Below, one piece after another: positions 9,083 to 18,534 of a DNA stretch of 51,873 nucleotides. Numbering within the stretch: the first letter of the stretch is position 1; each line of letters opens with the position of its first letter. The DNA is from Armatimonadetes bacterium 13_1_40CM_64_14 (GTDB taxonomy: Bacteria > Sysuimicrobiota > Sysuimicrobiia > Sysuimicrobiales > Kaftiobacteriaceae), in the NCBI GenBank assembly GCA_001917855.1, contig MNEU01000038.1:1-51873 (forward strand), in the 5' to 3' direction. The notes under the pieces are model-generated. The model was not told where the DNA came from, made no database searches, and saw only the letters and a list, made by a program, of their open reading frames with translations. The position numbers and the translations under genes are program-made.

Positions 9083-10216
9083 TCACATCCGCGCCAAACG
9101 CTCCAAAAGCTCGAGCACGCGTCCGGCCGATTCGTCAAAGTTGAACCGCGCGGCCCGCGTGAGCCCTGCCGTGCGCAGTGCCTGACAGCGGGTCGGATCC
9201 TCGATGAGGCCCCGAATGACCGCCGACCAGCCCGAGACATCGGCCGCCGGCACGAACTGAGCACTGTCGTCCGCGATCTCTCGGAGGACGGGGATGTCGG
9301 AGGCCGCGACAGGGATGCCGCTGGCCATCGCCTCGACCACAGGTAACCCGAATCCCTCGTAGATCGAGGGAAAGAGAAACAGCATCGCCCCTGCATACAG
9401 CCATGGAAGATCGGCGTCGGCGACGTAGCCGAGGATCCGCACCGACCCCTCATGCACAAGCGGGGATGCAATCCCGCGAATGTCCGCGTTCTTCCACCCA
9501 TGACCTCCCGCCACGACCAGCGGCCACTGGCGGCGAAACGACTCCGGCAACGCGGCGAAGGCCAGCAAGATAGTTTTCAAGTTTTTTCGAGGTTCCAGAG
9601 TCGATACCGCAAGAAGGTAGGGGGTGGTCAACCCGAAAATCGAGGCGACCCGTGGACGAATGTCACCCGGCTCGTAGAGGTGAAACTGCGGGGCAACCCC
9701 GGGGTAGACCACGCTGATTTTCTCGGTCGGGATGGCGAGCCGCTCATGGAGGTCGTGAGCGGTGACACGGGAATCGGCAGTGATGTGCTGAGCGCGCCAC
9801 AGTGAAGGGCGCAACAGGGTCCGCATAGTGAGGTAGTTATAGACTGCCATGGTTTCCGGATGGAGGACAGAGACTAGGTCGTGAACGGTGAGCAACATGG
9901 GAATCTGCGGCAGCAGGATCGGCAGCACAAACATCGGCCCCCAGAAGACGTCGATTTGCGTCTGCCTAATCAGCCAGGGGCCGTACAGCTGGAGCCAAAG
10001 GCTTCCCCAAAGACTTCGGTTCGTGCCCTTGGGGCCGCTGAACCCTCGCGTGCGCCAGCGACCGTTGGGGAGGTCAAAGGCCACCGGCCTGGGCGCGAAC
10101 AGGACAAATTCATGGGTGTGGTCGGCGCGCGCAAGCGCGCCAAGCATCCCTTCCAGAAATCTACCGATACCTGTCCGCGGGCCGACGAGTGCGCGGGCGT
10201 CGATGCCCACTCTCAT
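9083..10216 (-). CDS. GT4-family glycosyltransferase
   Basis: 377 residues from ATG 10216, giving MRVGIDARALVGPRTGIGRF, a typical start that matches the neighbouring GT4 protein. The frame is open further upstream, but that part is the shadow of the preceding gene. GT-B fold with PMLLTVHDLVSVLHPE in the N-terminal domain, then STLEPRKNLKTILLAFAAL and FPSIYEGFGLPVVEAMASG with the EX7E motif. It overlaps the preceding minus-strand gene by 4 bp (ATGA), so it is the last gene of the 9083-15111 operon. It is similar in layout to the 7840-9078 product, and the two may be a duplicated pair of mannosyl- or rhamnosyltransferase type. Confidence 0.85.
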   Translation of the reverse strand: MRVGIDARALVGPRTGIGRFLEGMLGALARADHTHEFVLFAPRPVAFDLPNGRWRTRGFSGPKGTNRSLWGSLWLQLYGPWLIRQTQIDVFWGPMFVLPILLPQIPMLLTVHDLVSVLHPETMAVYNYLTMRTLLRPSLWRAQHITADSRVTAHDLHERLAIPTEKISVVYPGVAPQFHLYEPGDIRPRVASIFGLTTPYLLAVSTLEPRKNLKTILLAFAALPESFRRQWPLVVAGGHGWKNADIRGIASPLVHEGSVRILGYVADADLPWLYAGAMLFLFPSIYEGFGLPVVEAMASGIPVAASDIPVLREIADDSAQFVPAADVSGWSAVIRGLIEDPTRCQALRTAGLTRAARFNFDESAGRVLELLERLARM

Positions 10217-11502
10217 CCGCGGTCCGCCGCGCTGTTGACGGTGCGCTGAGTCCGAGGTTCTTGGGTTTGTCCTGACTGTCCGACAGGGTTCGGTGTGCGC
10301 AGACAGCGTTCGAACCGATCCACAAAGTGGGAGAAGGTTAGTTCGGCCGTTGCGTATTCGTATGCCGCATTCCCGAGGCGCGCGCGCAACTCCGGATCCC
10401 GCATGCACATCGCGATGGCATCGGCGATCGCGCGCGGGTCGGTGGCATCTACCTGCAATCCCGTTTCGCCGTGGCGGATAATCTCGGCCGGACCGCCGTG
10501 GTCAGGACCGATCACGGCCTTTCGCCAGAACGCCGCCTCAGGGAACACCAATCCGTAAGTCTCGTCCAAGGGCACGTAGATAACAAGCGCAGCGTACTGG
10601 TAGAGATCGGCAAGGTCATCGTCTGAGACAAAGCCCAATAATTCCACCGAATCGGCGATCCCGAGATCGCGTGCGCGCTGAGCGAGTGCGTTCTTGAGCG
10701 GACCCTCGCCCGCCACGACGTACCGCGCAAATGGCAGCGTGCCCTGGGTTTTGAGGAATTTGATCGCCTCCAGCACCGCGCCGATGTTCTTCTCAGGGTA
10801 CAGCCGGCTCACCGTGAGCAGGTAAGGTTCTGCGTTTAAGGTGCTGCGGCGCCCCGTCCTGGAGGTGCGGCCGGCCGGGGGGGCCCCTAGCAAGCACGCC
10901 TGCACCGGGACCCGGAAGATCGTGCGGACCTGGCTAGCGATGAACTCGCTGTTGGCCAGAATGCGATCGAGCCGAGGGACCACCCGGAGGTCCATGGCGC
11001 GGGCGACGCTCAACTTCTGCTGGCCCAGTCGCGCACGGAGCCTTGCAGCGAAGGGGAGTGGGCGTGATCGTGAGGGCGAGGCGGGCTTGCGGCATTCCAA
11101 CTGGAGGAGGTGGGAGTTGCACACCTCGGGATAGAAGTGTCGCACCGGTTCCTCGCAGAACCAGACGACGGGCCCGATCTGTGGGTTGAAGCGGCGGGCC
11201 CAATGGACCCAGTGGTATGCAGGGAAGTTGTGGGGGTTGACCCAGTCGAACCCCGTCAGAGAGTTGCGGAGCCGCCATCCCGCCACGATGAACTTGGCGG
11301 GATCAATGTCGTACCCGCCCAAGTCCAGGGTGATGATGCGGAATTGATGGCCAGCACGTGGGCCGTAATACCCCTCGTCATACGCCGATGTAAACACCGT
11401 GACGGCGTGGCCGCGGCGAACAAGCTCTTCGGCCAACCAGACCACGACGTTTTCCGCCCCTCCTTTCACGTCGAGGGAGGGGTGAACAATCGCTACCCTC
11501 AT
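10213..11502 (-). CDS. GT4-family glycosyltransferase
   Basis: 429 residues with the GT4 start MRVAIVHPSLDVKGGAENVV, whose GGAE motif is the glycine-rich acceptor-domain loop. The donor domain contains LTVSRLYPEKNIGAVLEAIK, VELLGFVSDDDLADLYQYAA and TYGLVFPEAAFWRKAVIG, the EX7E region in a slightly divergent form. FCEEPVRHFYPEV in the middle resembles other capsule and exopolysaccharide mannosyltransferases. It overlaps both neighbours by 4 bp (ATGA), so it is translated within the minus-strand glycan operon. Sugar specificity unknown. Confidence 0.83.
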   Translation of the reverse strand: MRVAIVHPSLDVKGGAENVVVWLAEELVRRGHAVTVFTSAYDEGYYGPRAGHQFRIITLDLGGYDIDPAKFIVAGWRLRNSLTGFDWVNPHNFPAYHWVHWARRFNPQIGPVVWFCEEPVRHFYPEVCNSHLLQLECRKPASPSRSRPLPFAARLRARLGQQKLSVARAMDLRVVPRLDRILANSEFIASQVRTIFRVPVQACLLGAPPAGRTSRTGRRSTLNAEPYLLTVSRLYPEKNIGAVLEAIKFLKTQGTLPFARYVVAGEGPLKNALAQRARDLGIADSVELLGFVSDDDLADLYQYAALVIYVPLDETYGLVFPEAAFWRKAVIGPDHGGPAEIIRHGETGLQVDATDPRAIADAIAMCMRDPELRARLGNAAYEYATAELTFSHFVDRFERCLRTPNPVGQSGQTQEPRTQRTVNSAADRG

Positions 11503-12938
11503 CGCCCGCTCCCGGTGAGCAACGTGGTCCGAGGACGGCGGAGGAGTGCCCGCAGAAAATCCACATCCTCCCGGCTAACTCCGTGCACTGCCCACAGCAA
11601 TGCGGCATAGGCTGCGGCGTACACGGGGAGGGCGGCCAGCAATGGGTACCGAACAGCCACGAGGGCGACGGCCACGGTGGCCAGAGTAGGTTTGACCAAC
11701 GCAGCCCCGTAGGCCAAGGGCGCAATCCGGCGCCGGATGTAGAACGTGCCGAGGAGCAGCCCCGCGGTCTCGGTGGCAACGGTGGCGATTGCGGCCCCAC
11801 TCCCACTCCACCGTGGGATCAACAAAAGATTGAGGCCGATATTTAATAGGACCATCACGGCTGCGATATAGGTATTGACTTCGGGGCGGGGGGAGGCTGT
11901 GATGAGGCCGCTGGTTACCGACGATGCGAAGACGGCAATCAGCGTGAACACGAGAATCTGAAACACGCCGGCGGCTTCGGTGAACGCAGGGCCGTACAGG
12001 GCGGTTACGAATTGCGGGGCGAAGATGGCTCCGAACACCGCCGCCGGAATCGAGATGACGGTCAAGAACTGGATCGCCCGTACGCTGGCGCGCAGCACTT
12101 CTGCTGTGCGCTCAGACAGCAATCGGGCTACTGCAGGCAACGCCGCGCCCGCTAAGGTCAACGGGAGCAGGAGCCCGGCCTCCATTAACCGATAGGCCGC
12201 ACCGTATTGGCCCAGCGCCGCCTGCCCCTTCATCGCGAAGAGCATGAGACTGTCTATCCGGAAGTAAACGACCACCAGAATCGCGAGGGATGCGAAAGGC
12301 CATGCACCGCGCAGGGTATCCTGGTAGGCCGCAAGATGCTGCTGCAACGCCGGTCGCGGTGCGTACAAGACGGCGAGCCATATGGCTGCTACCAGGGTGG
12401 CGATGTTGGTCCCTACCATCACCCAGATCACTCCCACCACACCCCACCCTGCCACGACAGCCACAATGCCACCGGCGGTCGAGATCGCCACGCCGACCAC
12501 CCTGACCATCGCCTCATAGATCATGAGTTCCCGCGCCCGCAGGGCTGCGGTCACGAACCCGGGGAAAATCCCTAGCGCCAGGAGCAGGCTGCCGAGGAGT
12601 AGCAACTCGACCAGCGACCGGTCCGCGTAACGAACGGCGTAGAGTGCGAGGCCTGCAGCCACAAGACCCCCGAAGACAATACGGGTGCCGAGCACGGTTC
12701 CGGCTAGCACTGGACTGGTCTCACGCTGGGCCTGGCGGACGTAGAAGGCAGATAGCCCAAAGTCGCCGATCACTCCGAGGATCCCGACGACCGACATTAC
12801 GTAGGTAAACTGGCCCAACTGAGTGCTGCCGAGGACCCGGGCAATGATAGGGGTGAGGAGGAGCCCGGTGAGCAGCCGGGCGACGTCTGCCCCCAACAGC
12901 ACGGCGGTATTCCAGAAGATGCGCCGAGCGATGGACAC
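11499..12938 (-). CDS. Wzx-type polysaccharide flippase (MOP superfamily)
   Basis: 479 residues with about 14 hydrophobic helices and no large soluble domain. The N-terminus (IFWNTAVLLGADVARLLTGL, then GLLLTPIIARVLGSTQLGQF) is the usual Polysacc_synt/RfbX start. These proteins flip undecaprenyl-PP-linked repeat units to the periplasmic face, where a Wzy polymerase can act. Two Wzy_C proteins are encoded nearby, so the locus looks Wzx/Wzy-dependent. GTG start two bases after the upstream gene, with only a weak AAAGG before it; coupling is likely. The stop overlaps the next glycosyltransferase by 4 bp. Confidence 0.85.
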   Translation of the reverse strand: MSIARRIFWNTAVLLGADVARLLTGLLLTPIIARVLGSTQLGQFTYVMSVVGILGVIGDFGLSAFYVRQAQRETSPVLAGTVLGTRIVFGGLVAAGLALYAVRYADRSLVELLLLGSLLLALGIFPGFVTAALRARELMIYEAMVRVVGVAISTAGGIVAVVAGWGVVGVIWVMVGTNIATLVAAIWLAVLYAPRPALQQHLAAYQDTLRGAWPFASLAILVVVYFRIDSLMLFAMKGQAALGQYGAAYRLMEAGLLLPLTLAGAALPAVARLLSERTAEVLRASVRAIQFLTVISIPAAVFGAIFAPQFVTALYGPAFTEAAGVFQILVFTLIAVFASSVTSGLITASPRPEVNTYIAAVMVLLNIGLNLLLIPRWSGSGAAIATVATETAGLLLGTFYIRRRIAPLAYGAALVKPTLATVAVALVAVRYPLLAALPVYAAAYAALLWAVHGVSREDVDFLRALLRRPRTTLLTGSGR

Positions 12939-12940
12939 CT

Positions 12941-14146
12941 TTAGCGCATCACCTTCGCGAAAAACTGCGCGAACGTTTCGATGATGTAATCAAGATCATC
13001 CACGGACAACCCTTGGTGACATCCGATGTAGAACCCTCGATGGGTCACGTGCTTAGCGACAGGATAGCGATCCTCGATGTCGCCGAACAGCTGACGGTAG
13101 ACCGGCTGGCCGAGCAGGGGCATCAGGTACCGGGTCTCAATCCGATGCTCTTCGAGGTACCGGACCAGCTCATCGCGTGAAATCGCGGCATTGCGCAGCA
13201 CGATCGGGTACATCATGAACGCGTGTTCGGTGGAGGGCCGAATGGCCGGCAACTGGAGGTGTTCTTCAAATTCTCGCAGGCCCATGGTCAGGTGTGTGGC
13301 GTTCCGTTGATGCGCGCCAATAATCTCTTCCCTCCGTTGTATCTGCGCCAGCCCCAACGCTGCTTCCATCTCGGTGGCGCGGTAGCTATAGCCTAGATGG
13401 ATGAAAGAAAATCTCCGGTCGACGATCTCCCAGAGCTTCCGCGGGTCCTCGACCGCATCCGCGTCCGGGGCTAGGTAAATGCCGTCGCGGCCGTGATTGC
13501 AGAGGCTGCGTATCATCACCGCGAGGTCTCCGTCGTCGGTCAGCGCCAGCCCTCCGACACCCGTGACGATGAGGTGCGCGACGTAGGTCGAGTAGCACGC
13601 CACGTCCCCCCACGAGCCCACGGGCCGCCCCTTGTGGCGCACAAACATGGCTTCGCAGGAGTCCTCGATGAGACGAAGCTTGTGCTTTCGCGCGATCGAG
13701 ACCACCGGCTCCATGTCGCAGGCCTGCCCGAACATGTGGACCGGCATGATGGCGCGCGTGCGCGCGGTAATGTGGCGTTCAATGTCGCGGGGATCGATCC
13801 CGAAGTAATCCGGCTCAATATCCACAAAGACAGGCTGCAGGCGGTTCTGGAGCACGATGTTGGAGGACGCGATAAATGTCATCGCAGGCACGAGGACCTC
13901 GTCGCCGTCAGTCCAATCGTGTGTTTCTTTCAATGCCTGCAACGCGACTTGCAGCGCGCTGGTGCCACTGTTGCAGAACACGGCGTACCTTCGGTCGTGT
14001 CCCTGGCCGAACGCCTGTTCAAACGACGCGGTGTAGTGGCCGTAGGAGAGACGCCCCTTGCGGAGGGTATCGAGCACGTACTGGATTTCCAGCTCTCCGA
14101 TCGTGGCGTCGCCGACCCCAAGCTGGCGCGTGGGACGCGGGCTCAT
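12941..14146 (-). CDS. ColD-like PLP enzyme of the DegT/DnrJ/EryC1/StrS family (putative sugar 3-dehydratase)
   Basis: 401 residues of the fold-type I sugar aminotransferase family: FCNSGTSALQVALQAL binds the phosphate of PLP, and VDIEPDYFGIDP and LIEDSCEAMF contribute to the cofactor site. The residue that should form the Schiff base is not lysine. The motif reads STYVAHLIVTGVGG, with His191 (codon CAC, plus-strand bases 13574-13576) where aminotransferases have Lys. That substitution is the hallmark of ColD and RfbH/DdhC, PMP-dependent dehydratases that remove the C3 hydroxyl of a 4-keto-6-deoxyhexose. The FYIGCHQGLS stretch near the C-terminus also recalls ColD (GNHQ). The partner upstream is a Gmd/Rmd-like SDR (4-bp overlap), which would fit a GDP-linked substrate. 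The likely product is a 3,6-dideoxyhexose precursor. The alternative is an aminotransferase-like protein of unknown activity. Confidence 0.75.
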   Translation of the reverse strand: MSPRPTRQLGVGDATIGELEIQYVLDTLRKGRLSYGHYTASFEQAFGQGHDRRYAVFCNSGTSALQVALQALKETHDWTDGDEVLVPAMTFIASSNIVLQNRLQPVFVDIEPDYFGIDPRDIERHITARTRAIMPVHMFGQACDMEPVVSIARKHKLRLIEDSCEAMFVRHKGRPVGSWGDVACYSTYVAHLIVTGVGGLALTDDGDLAVMIRSLCNHGRDGIYLAPDADAVEDPRKLWEIVDRRFSFIHLGYSYRATEMEAALGLAQIQRREEIIGAHQRNATHLTMGLREFEEHLQLPAIRPSTEHAFMMYPIVLRNAAISRDELVRYLEEHRIETRYLMPLLGQPVYRQLFGDIEDRYPVAKHVTHRGFYIGCHQGLSVDDLDYIIETFAQFFAKVMR

Positions 14147-15111
14147 GCGCGGCCTCGCCAGTAGTCGAGCGAATCCTTCACCGTGCGCTCAAACGGAATC
14201 GTGGTTTGCCAGCCGGTCACCGCGCGGAATTTTGCACAGTCGCCGATCAGCACCGGGACATCGGAGGGCCGGAGCCGCAAAGGATCGGTCTCGACTTTGA
14301 TGTCTTTGCGCGTTGACAGCGCCAGCAACATGCTCAGCACCTCTTTGATCGCGTAGCCCTTGCCGCTGCAGATATTGTAGACGTCCCCAGGAGCGCAGTG
14401 TTCGGTGGCCAACCAATACGCCTGCACGACGTCGCGGACGTCGGTGAAGTCTCGAATTGCGTCGAGATTGCCGACAGAAACCGCCGGGCGGTGGCGTTCT
14501 TTCTCGATATCGGCAATCTGTTTGGCGAAGTTGCTGACAACAAAGACTTCTCCCCGCCGGGGCCCCTCGTGGTTGAACGCGCGCGTGCGGATGATTCGGA
14601 TCTTGAAGGACTTCCAGTATTGATAGCCCATGTAGTCCTGTCCAACCTTTGAGACCGCGTAAGGCGACATCGGCCGCAGAGGGTTCGACTCCTTGATGGG
14701 CAGTTCGTCCCGTTCCACTTGGCCATACTCCTCCGAGGAACCAGCAATCTGCACAATCGGGTCGTATCCGCTAGGCCGCAGATGCTTGATGGCTTCAAAG
14801 AGGTTGCACTGCCCCACGATATTGGTGTGGAACGTTTCCGCTGGCGAGTCCCAGGAGGCCGGCACGTAGCTTTGGGCAGCAAGGTGGAAGATCCGGTCGG
14901 GTTTGATCTTCTCGATCACGCGATAGACATTATGAGAGTCGGTGATGTCACACTCGTGGAAGGCAACTTTCCCCTCGAGATGGTCGGCGGCGTCTTCCTT
15001 GCTTCGCCACCGTCGCGTCCCATGGATTTCAACTGAGGGGTAATGGGCCAGGACATGGTCACCCAAGTGGCTACCAGCAAATCCTGTAATCCCAGTAATG
15101 AGGACTTTCAC
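14143..15111 (-). CDS. GDP-mannose 4,6-dehydratase / GDP-4-keto-6-deoxymannose reductase-like SDR
   Basis: 322 residues, extended short-chain dehydrogenase. The GTG start gives VKVLITGITGFAGSHLGDHV with the GxxGxxG NAD(P) motif at the very N-terminus, and GGAGGAGG lies nine bases upstream, so longer frames are rejected. IFHLAAQSYVPASW, the catalytic Ser-Tyr-Lys set (IAGSSEEYG and SPYAVSK), RTRAFNHEGPRRGEVFV and RDFTDVRDVVQAYW are shared by the Gmd and Rmd families. The SSEEYG form (rather than the T-S-E of classic Gmd) leaves open whether it is a dehydratase or reductase. With the ColD-like gene that follows it would supply a GDP-deoxyhexose. It is the first gene of the five-gene minus-strand operon. 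Confidence 0.78.
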   Translation of the reverse strand: MKVLITGITGFAGSHLGDHVLAHYPSVEIHGTRRWRSKEDAADHLEGKVAFHECDITDSHNVYRVIEKIKPDRIFHLAAQSYVPASWDSPAETFHTNIVGQCNLFEAIKHLRPSGYDPIVQIAGSSEEYGQVERDELPIKESNPLRPMSPYAVSKVGQDYMGYQYWKSFKIRIIRTRAFNHEGPRRGEVFVVSNFAKQIADIEKERHRPAVSVGNLDAIRDFTDVRDVVQAYWLATEHCAPGDVYNICSGKGYAIKEVLSMLLALSTRKDIKVETDPLRLRPSDVPVLIGDCAKFRAVTGWQTTIPFERTVKDSLDYWRGRA

Positions 15112-15767
15112 GGGTCTGCCTCCTCCGATGGTGGGGATCCGTGGCGTGAGCCTAATGTAGTCACCTACCCGATAGACGGGTATGGCAGGCGGGGCGATTC
15201 TCCTTCCCGGTTGTGTGCCGGTGGTGCATATTTGATCGGTCTGCCGACCTGGGAGACGGTCCCATCCCCTCGGAGACGCCTGACGGGGAAGGCTAGGGGG
15301 ACGCGATTGACGTGTTTCCTTGCAGCAGTTCTTGATGAACGCAAGGAGACGCCGGCGAGGTCCTGTGACGGATCGAGGAGCACCGCAGCGGGACGGGCGC
15401 AGAACCTCCAACAGGGTTATGGTCGGTCCATGCATACGGCGGGTCTTCGGTGCGATTCTCGATATCGGATAGAGCCCGTATCCGGGGCACGCCCGATCCC
15501 GCGGGAATCGGTCGTACTCGTGCGGGCTGCGGATGTCAGTGCCGACTCGAAGGTGTGCCGTCACGAGGACTGCCGGGCGCTGTGATCATTTCCAGCATCC
15601 GCGCGGGATCCCGCGGTGGAGATGGGAAGAGGTACATGCTCTGGGAATGACCGAAGTCAAATTGCCTGCACATGGCAACCGGGAAAAGGACCCAGACTCA
15701 GCCGACGGCGGGGGGGCGTCGCACCAGACTATGGTCGGGGCTTGTCGGGCATGCCCAGGGTGAGGAC
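15112..15767. other. Divergent intergenic region between the two glycan transcription units
   Basis: About 650 bases that must carry promoters for both the minus-strand operon and the plus-strand sugar transferase. Frames in it look non-coding; an in-frame ATG at 15672 could extend the next gene but has no ribosome-binding site. One clear inverted repeat, TACCCG-ATAGA-CGGGTA (15166-15182), lies about 55 bases upstream of the GTG at 15111 and could be an operator or a leader hairpin. A TACATT on the minus strand just downstream of it is a poor -10 candidate without a matching -35. Confidence 0.4.
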
Positions 15768-17180
15768 ATGCTCAGCGAAGGGCGCCGTCGACAATTCCGC
15801 GTGTTGCTATCAATTGTGCTGGACAGTTGCACGATTGTGGCGGCGTTTTCACTAGCCTACTTGTTACGGTTCTACTGGGAAGTGGTCCCGGCCCCCGACT
15901 CCCCTCCCGCGCAACCGTACTTTGCGCTCTTGCCTGTGCTCGTTCCGGCGTGGATAGCGATCTTCGCCGCATACGGCTTGTACCGCGACCGCCTCCAGGG
16001 GTTCTTCGATGAGGCCCTCCGGGTGGCAAGCGCGGTGTCTGTCGGCCTTATGATGCTGCTGGCTGGGTCCTTCTTCTACCGGCAATTCTCCTACTCGCGG
16101 TTGTGGATTCTGTTTGCTTGGGGTCTGAGCATTGTGCTCGTGCTCGTCACCCGCGGGGTGATGCGCATAACCCATCGCGCCCTGCGGGCCCGCGGCGTAG
16201 ATGTTCACCGCGTGCTGATCGTCGGCACCGGAGCGGAAGGCCAAGATCTCGCCCGGGTGCTGCGTGGACACCCGGAATTCGGCCAACGCCCTGTTGCGTT
16301 CGTGGACGGCACTTCTGCAGGCGAGGTCGAGGGCCTCCCGGTCGTGGGCCGTCCGGAGGAGGTGTTGGTGGCCGTACGAAATACGTCCGCCCACCGCGTC
16401 ATCATCGCTCTACCGGCAGAAGCGCGGCAGACCATTCTGCGGGTAGCCGCGGCCTGCCAGGAGGCCGGTGTGCCATTTGGCATCGTGCCGGATCTATATA
16501 CCCTCATCGCGAGTGGCGCTCAGATTGAGCTCGTGGACCGGCTGCCGCTCCTGACGCTCCACGGTAGCCCGCTGACTGGGTGGGGCCGGCGGCTGAAGGA
16601 CACGTTCGATGTCGTCGGGGCGTTGGTAGGACTCATCCTCTCCGTCCCGCTATGCGCCGTGATTGCGGTCCTGATCGTGACGGATACCGCCGGGTCGGTG
16701 TTCTATCGTCAGAAGCGCATCGGGAAATCGGGCGTGCCCTTTTACGCATGGAAGTTCCGCACCATGGTGGCCGGCGCTGATCACCATCTCGAGGACAACG
16801 CAGGGCTGCGCGAACGTTTTGCCGCCGCTTTCAAGCTGCTTGATGATCCCCGGGTGACCCGCATCGGTCGCTGGTTGCGGCGGACGAGTTTGGACGAACT
16901 CCCCCAGCTGCTCAATGTCCTGAGGGGGGAGATGAGTCTGGTCGGGCCACGGCCGATCGTGGAAGATGAACTACAGAAGTATGGCCCATGGGAACGGCGC
17001 CTGCTGTGCGTCAAGCCAGGTCTCACGGGACTGTGGCAGATCCTGCGCCACCACCGGCCGGACTATGCCCAACGAGTAAGTCTGGACATGTACTACATCG
17101 ATCACTGGTCGGTCGGTTTGGACCTCCAAATTTTGCTGCGAACATTCCCGTCCGTCATCGCCGGGCGGGGAGCCTACTAG
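15768..17180 (+). CDS. Undecaprenyl-phosphate sugar-1-phosphate transferase (WbaP/WcaJ-type)
   Basis: 470 residues from ATG 15768, which has GGTGA four bases upstream; an alternative ATG at 15672 would add 32 residues with no homology-like content. Four N-terminal membrane helices, a central CoA-binding-like (Rossmann) domain starting [19 protein letters not shown], then a further helix and the C-terminal transferase domain. This holds [29 protein letters not shown] with GPRP after it, and [15 protein letters not shown]. It loads a hexose-1-phosphate (glucose or galactose in known members) onto undecaprenyl phosphate and so starts repeat-unit synthesis for the Wzx/Wzy system here. The GLWQ motif is followed by RHHRPDY instead of the usual SGRS-like residues. 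Confidence 0.85.
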   Translation: MLSEGRRRQFRVLLSIVLDSCTIVAAFSLAYLLRFYWEVVPAPDSPPAQPYFALLPVLVPAWIAIFAAYGLYRDRLQGFFDEALRVASAVSVGLMMLLAGSFFYRQFSYSRLWILFAWGLSIVLVLVTRGVMRITHRALRARGVDVHRVLIVGTGAEGQDLARVLRGHPEFGQRPVAFVDGTSAGEVEGLPVVGRPEEVLVAVRNTSAHRVIIALPAEARQTILRVAAACQEAGVPFGIVPDLYTLIASGAQIELVDRLPLLTLHGSPLTGWGRRLKDTFDVVGALVGLILSVPLCAVIAVLIVTDTAGSVFYRQKRIGKSGVPFYAWKFRTMVAGADHHLEDNAGLRERFAAAFKLLDDPRVTRIGRWLRRTSLDELPQLLNVLRGEMSLVGPRPIVEDELQKYGPWERRLLCVKPGLTGLWQILRHHRPDYAQRVSLDMYYIDHWSVGLDLQILLRTFPSVIAGRGAY

Positions 17181-17265
17181 TCACGGCGCGCCGCGGCAGT
17201 CAGGACCGTCGGGCCGCTGGACATGTTAAAGGATTGCGGCTCAGCCGAATAAGTGGGGGCTGAAA

Positions 17266-18534
17266 GTGCAGATGGACTCCCTCGCCGAACCTTCGGCCTC
17301 CAGGATGGATCCGCGCCCGGGCGGCCCGGTGGCGTTCGGTCTGCAACAGCTGCGCGTCGCGCTCATCCACGATTGGCTCATCACCCTGGGTGGGGCCGAC
17401 CGCGTCCTGCTCGCCCTGCATGACGTGTTTCCGCAGGCTCCCGTGTTTGTCGCGCTCCACGCGTTGGGTCGGTTGCCGGAGTCGTTTCGTCGGCTGGACG
17501 TCCGTGCCACGTGGTTGCAGCGCCTTCCCGGGGCGACGCGACGCCACCGTTGGCTGGTTCCCCTCATGCCGTTCGCCTTTGCGCATCTGAACCTCCGCGG
17601 CTACGACGTGATCGTGAGCAGCAGCCATGCCTGCGCGAAGGGAGTGGTCGTCCCCCCCGGGGCGATCCACGTCTGTTATTGCCACACGCCAATGCGCTAT
17701 GCGTGGGACCTGTCGCAGGAGTATCTGGCCACGACACCAGCCATCGCGCGGCCAGGGGCTCGGGCCGCGCTCGCGTGGTTGCGGCAATGGGATCGGGCCA
17801 CCGCTCAGCGGGTAGATTACTTCATCGCTAACTCGCACTTTGTGGCTGGGCGAATCCGCCAGCACTACGGCCGCGAGGCCACGGTGATCTATCCGCCGGT
17901 CGACACCGAGTTCTTCACCCCCGCCGAGGGCGCCGCGTTTCCCCGTGTCCCATCATCCCCGCACACGTCCAGCAGGGGGCCCGGCGAGCAAGACTTTTAT
18001 CTGCTTGTCTCGCGCTTAGTCGGATACAAGAGAGTCCGCGTCGCCGTTGAGGCGTTTAATGAGTTGGGACGGCCGCTTGTCGTCGTGGGGGACGGACCTG
18101 AGCGGAGGCGGCTGAGGGCGGTGGCGCGAGGGAATGTCCGGGTTGTCGGCGAGGTCTCCGATAGGGTGTTGCGAGGGTACTACAGGCAGTGCCGGGCCCT
18201 GGTCTTTCCCGGCGAGGAGGATTTCGGCATGGTGCCTGTCGAGGCGCAGGCGTGCGGACGTCCCGTCATCGCATACGGACGCGGGGGTGCTCTCGAGAGC
18301 GTCGTGGACGGGGTCACGGGCATCTTCTTTAAGGAGCAGACGCCCGAGACGCTGGCCGCCGCCGTGCGGAACGCCGATGATGTCAGATGGGATGGCGCGA
18401 CTATTCGCCGCCATGCCCAGCGCTTTTCCCACCAGCGGTTTGTCACGGAGATGATCAAATTCATCGGCGCTGTGGCGGGAGGGACACCCGCCGGTGATCC
18501 CTCCGAGGCGAGGATGCATCCGGATGAACGATAA
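17266..18534 (+). CDS. GT4-family glycosyltransferase (WbaZ-like)
   Basis: 422 residues. After a low-complexity start the GT4 N-domain begins LRVALIHDWLITLGGADRVL. HVCYCHTPMRYAWD is a conserved motif of WbaZ-type mannosyl/rhamnosyltransferases, and VSSSHACAKGV precedes it. The donor domain has LLVSRLVGYKRVRVAVEAFN and FPGEEDFGMVPVEAQACGRP with the EX7E pair. Its place directly after the initiating sugar transferase suggests it adds an early sugar of the repeat unit. Start uncertain: GTG 17266 (GGGGG five bases upstream) or ATG 17272. Confidence 0.83.
   Translation: MQMDSLAEPSASRMDPRPGGPVAFGLQQLRVALIHDWLITLGGADRVLLALHDVFPQAPVFVALHALGRLPESFRRLDVRATWLQRLPGATRRHRWLVPLMPFAFAHLNLRGYDVIVSSSHACAKGVVVPPGAIHVCYCHTPMRYAWDLSQEYLATTPAIARPGARAALAWLRQWDRATAQRVDYFIANSHFVAGRIRQHYGREATVIYPPVDTEFFTPAEGAAFPRVPSSPHTSSRGPGEQDFYLLVSRLVGYKRVRVAVEAFNELGRPLVVVGDGPERRRLRAVARGNVRVVGEVSDRVLRGYYRQCRALVFPGEEDFGMVPVEAQACGRPVIAYGRGGALESVVDGVTGIFFKEQTPETLAAAVRNADDVRWDGATIRRHAQRFSHQRFVTEMIKFIGAVAGGTPAGDPSEARMHPDER

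Noticed and set aside
10217-10408. 64-residue N-terminal extension of the GT4 protein encoded at 9083-10216
   Set aside because: It lies entirely within the end of the preceding gene, and the GT4 family start MRVGIDAR is exactly at 10216 with an ATGA overlap.
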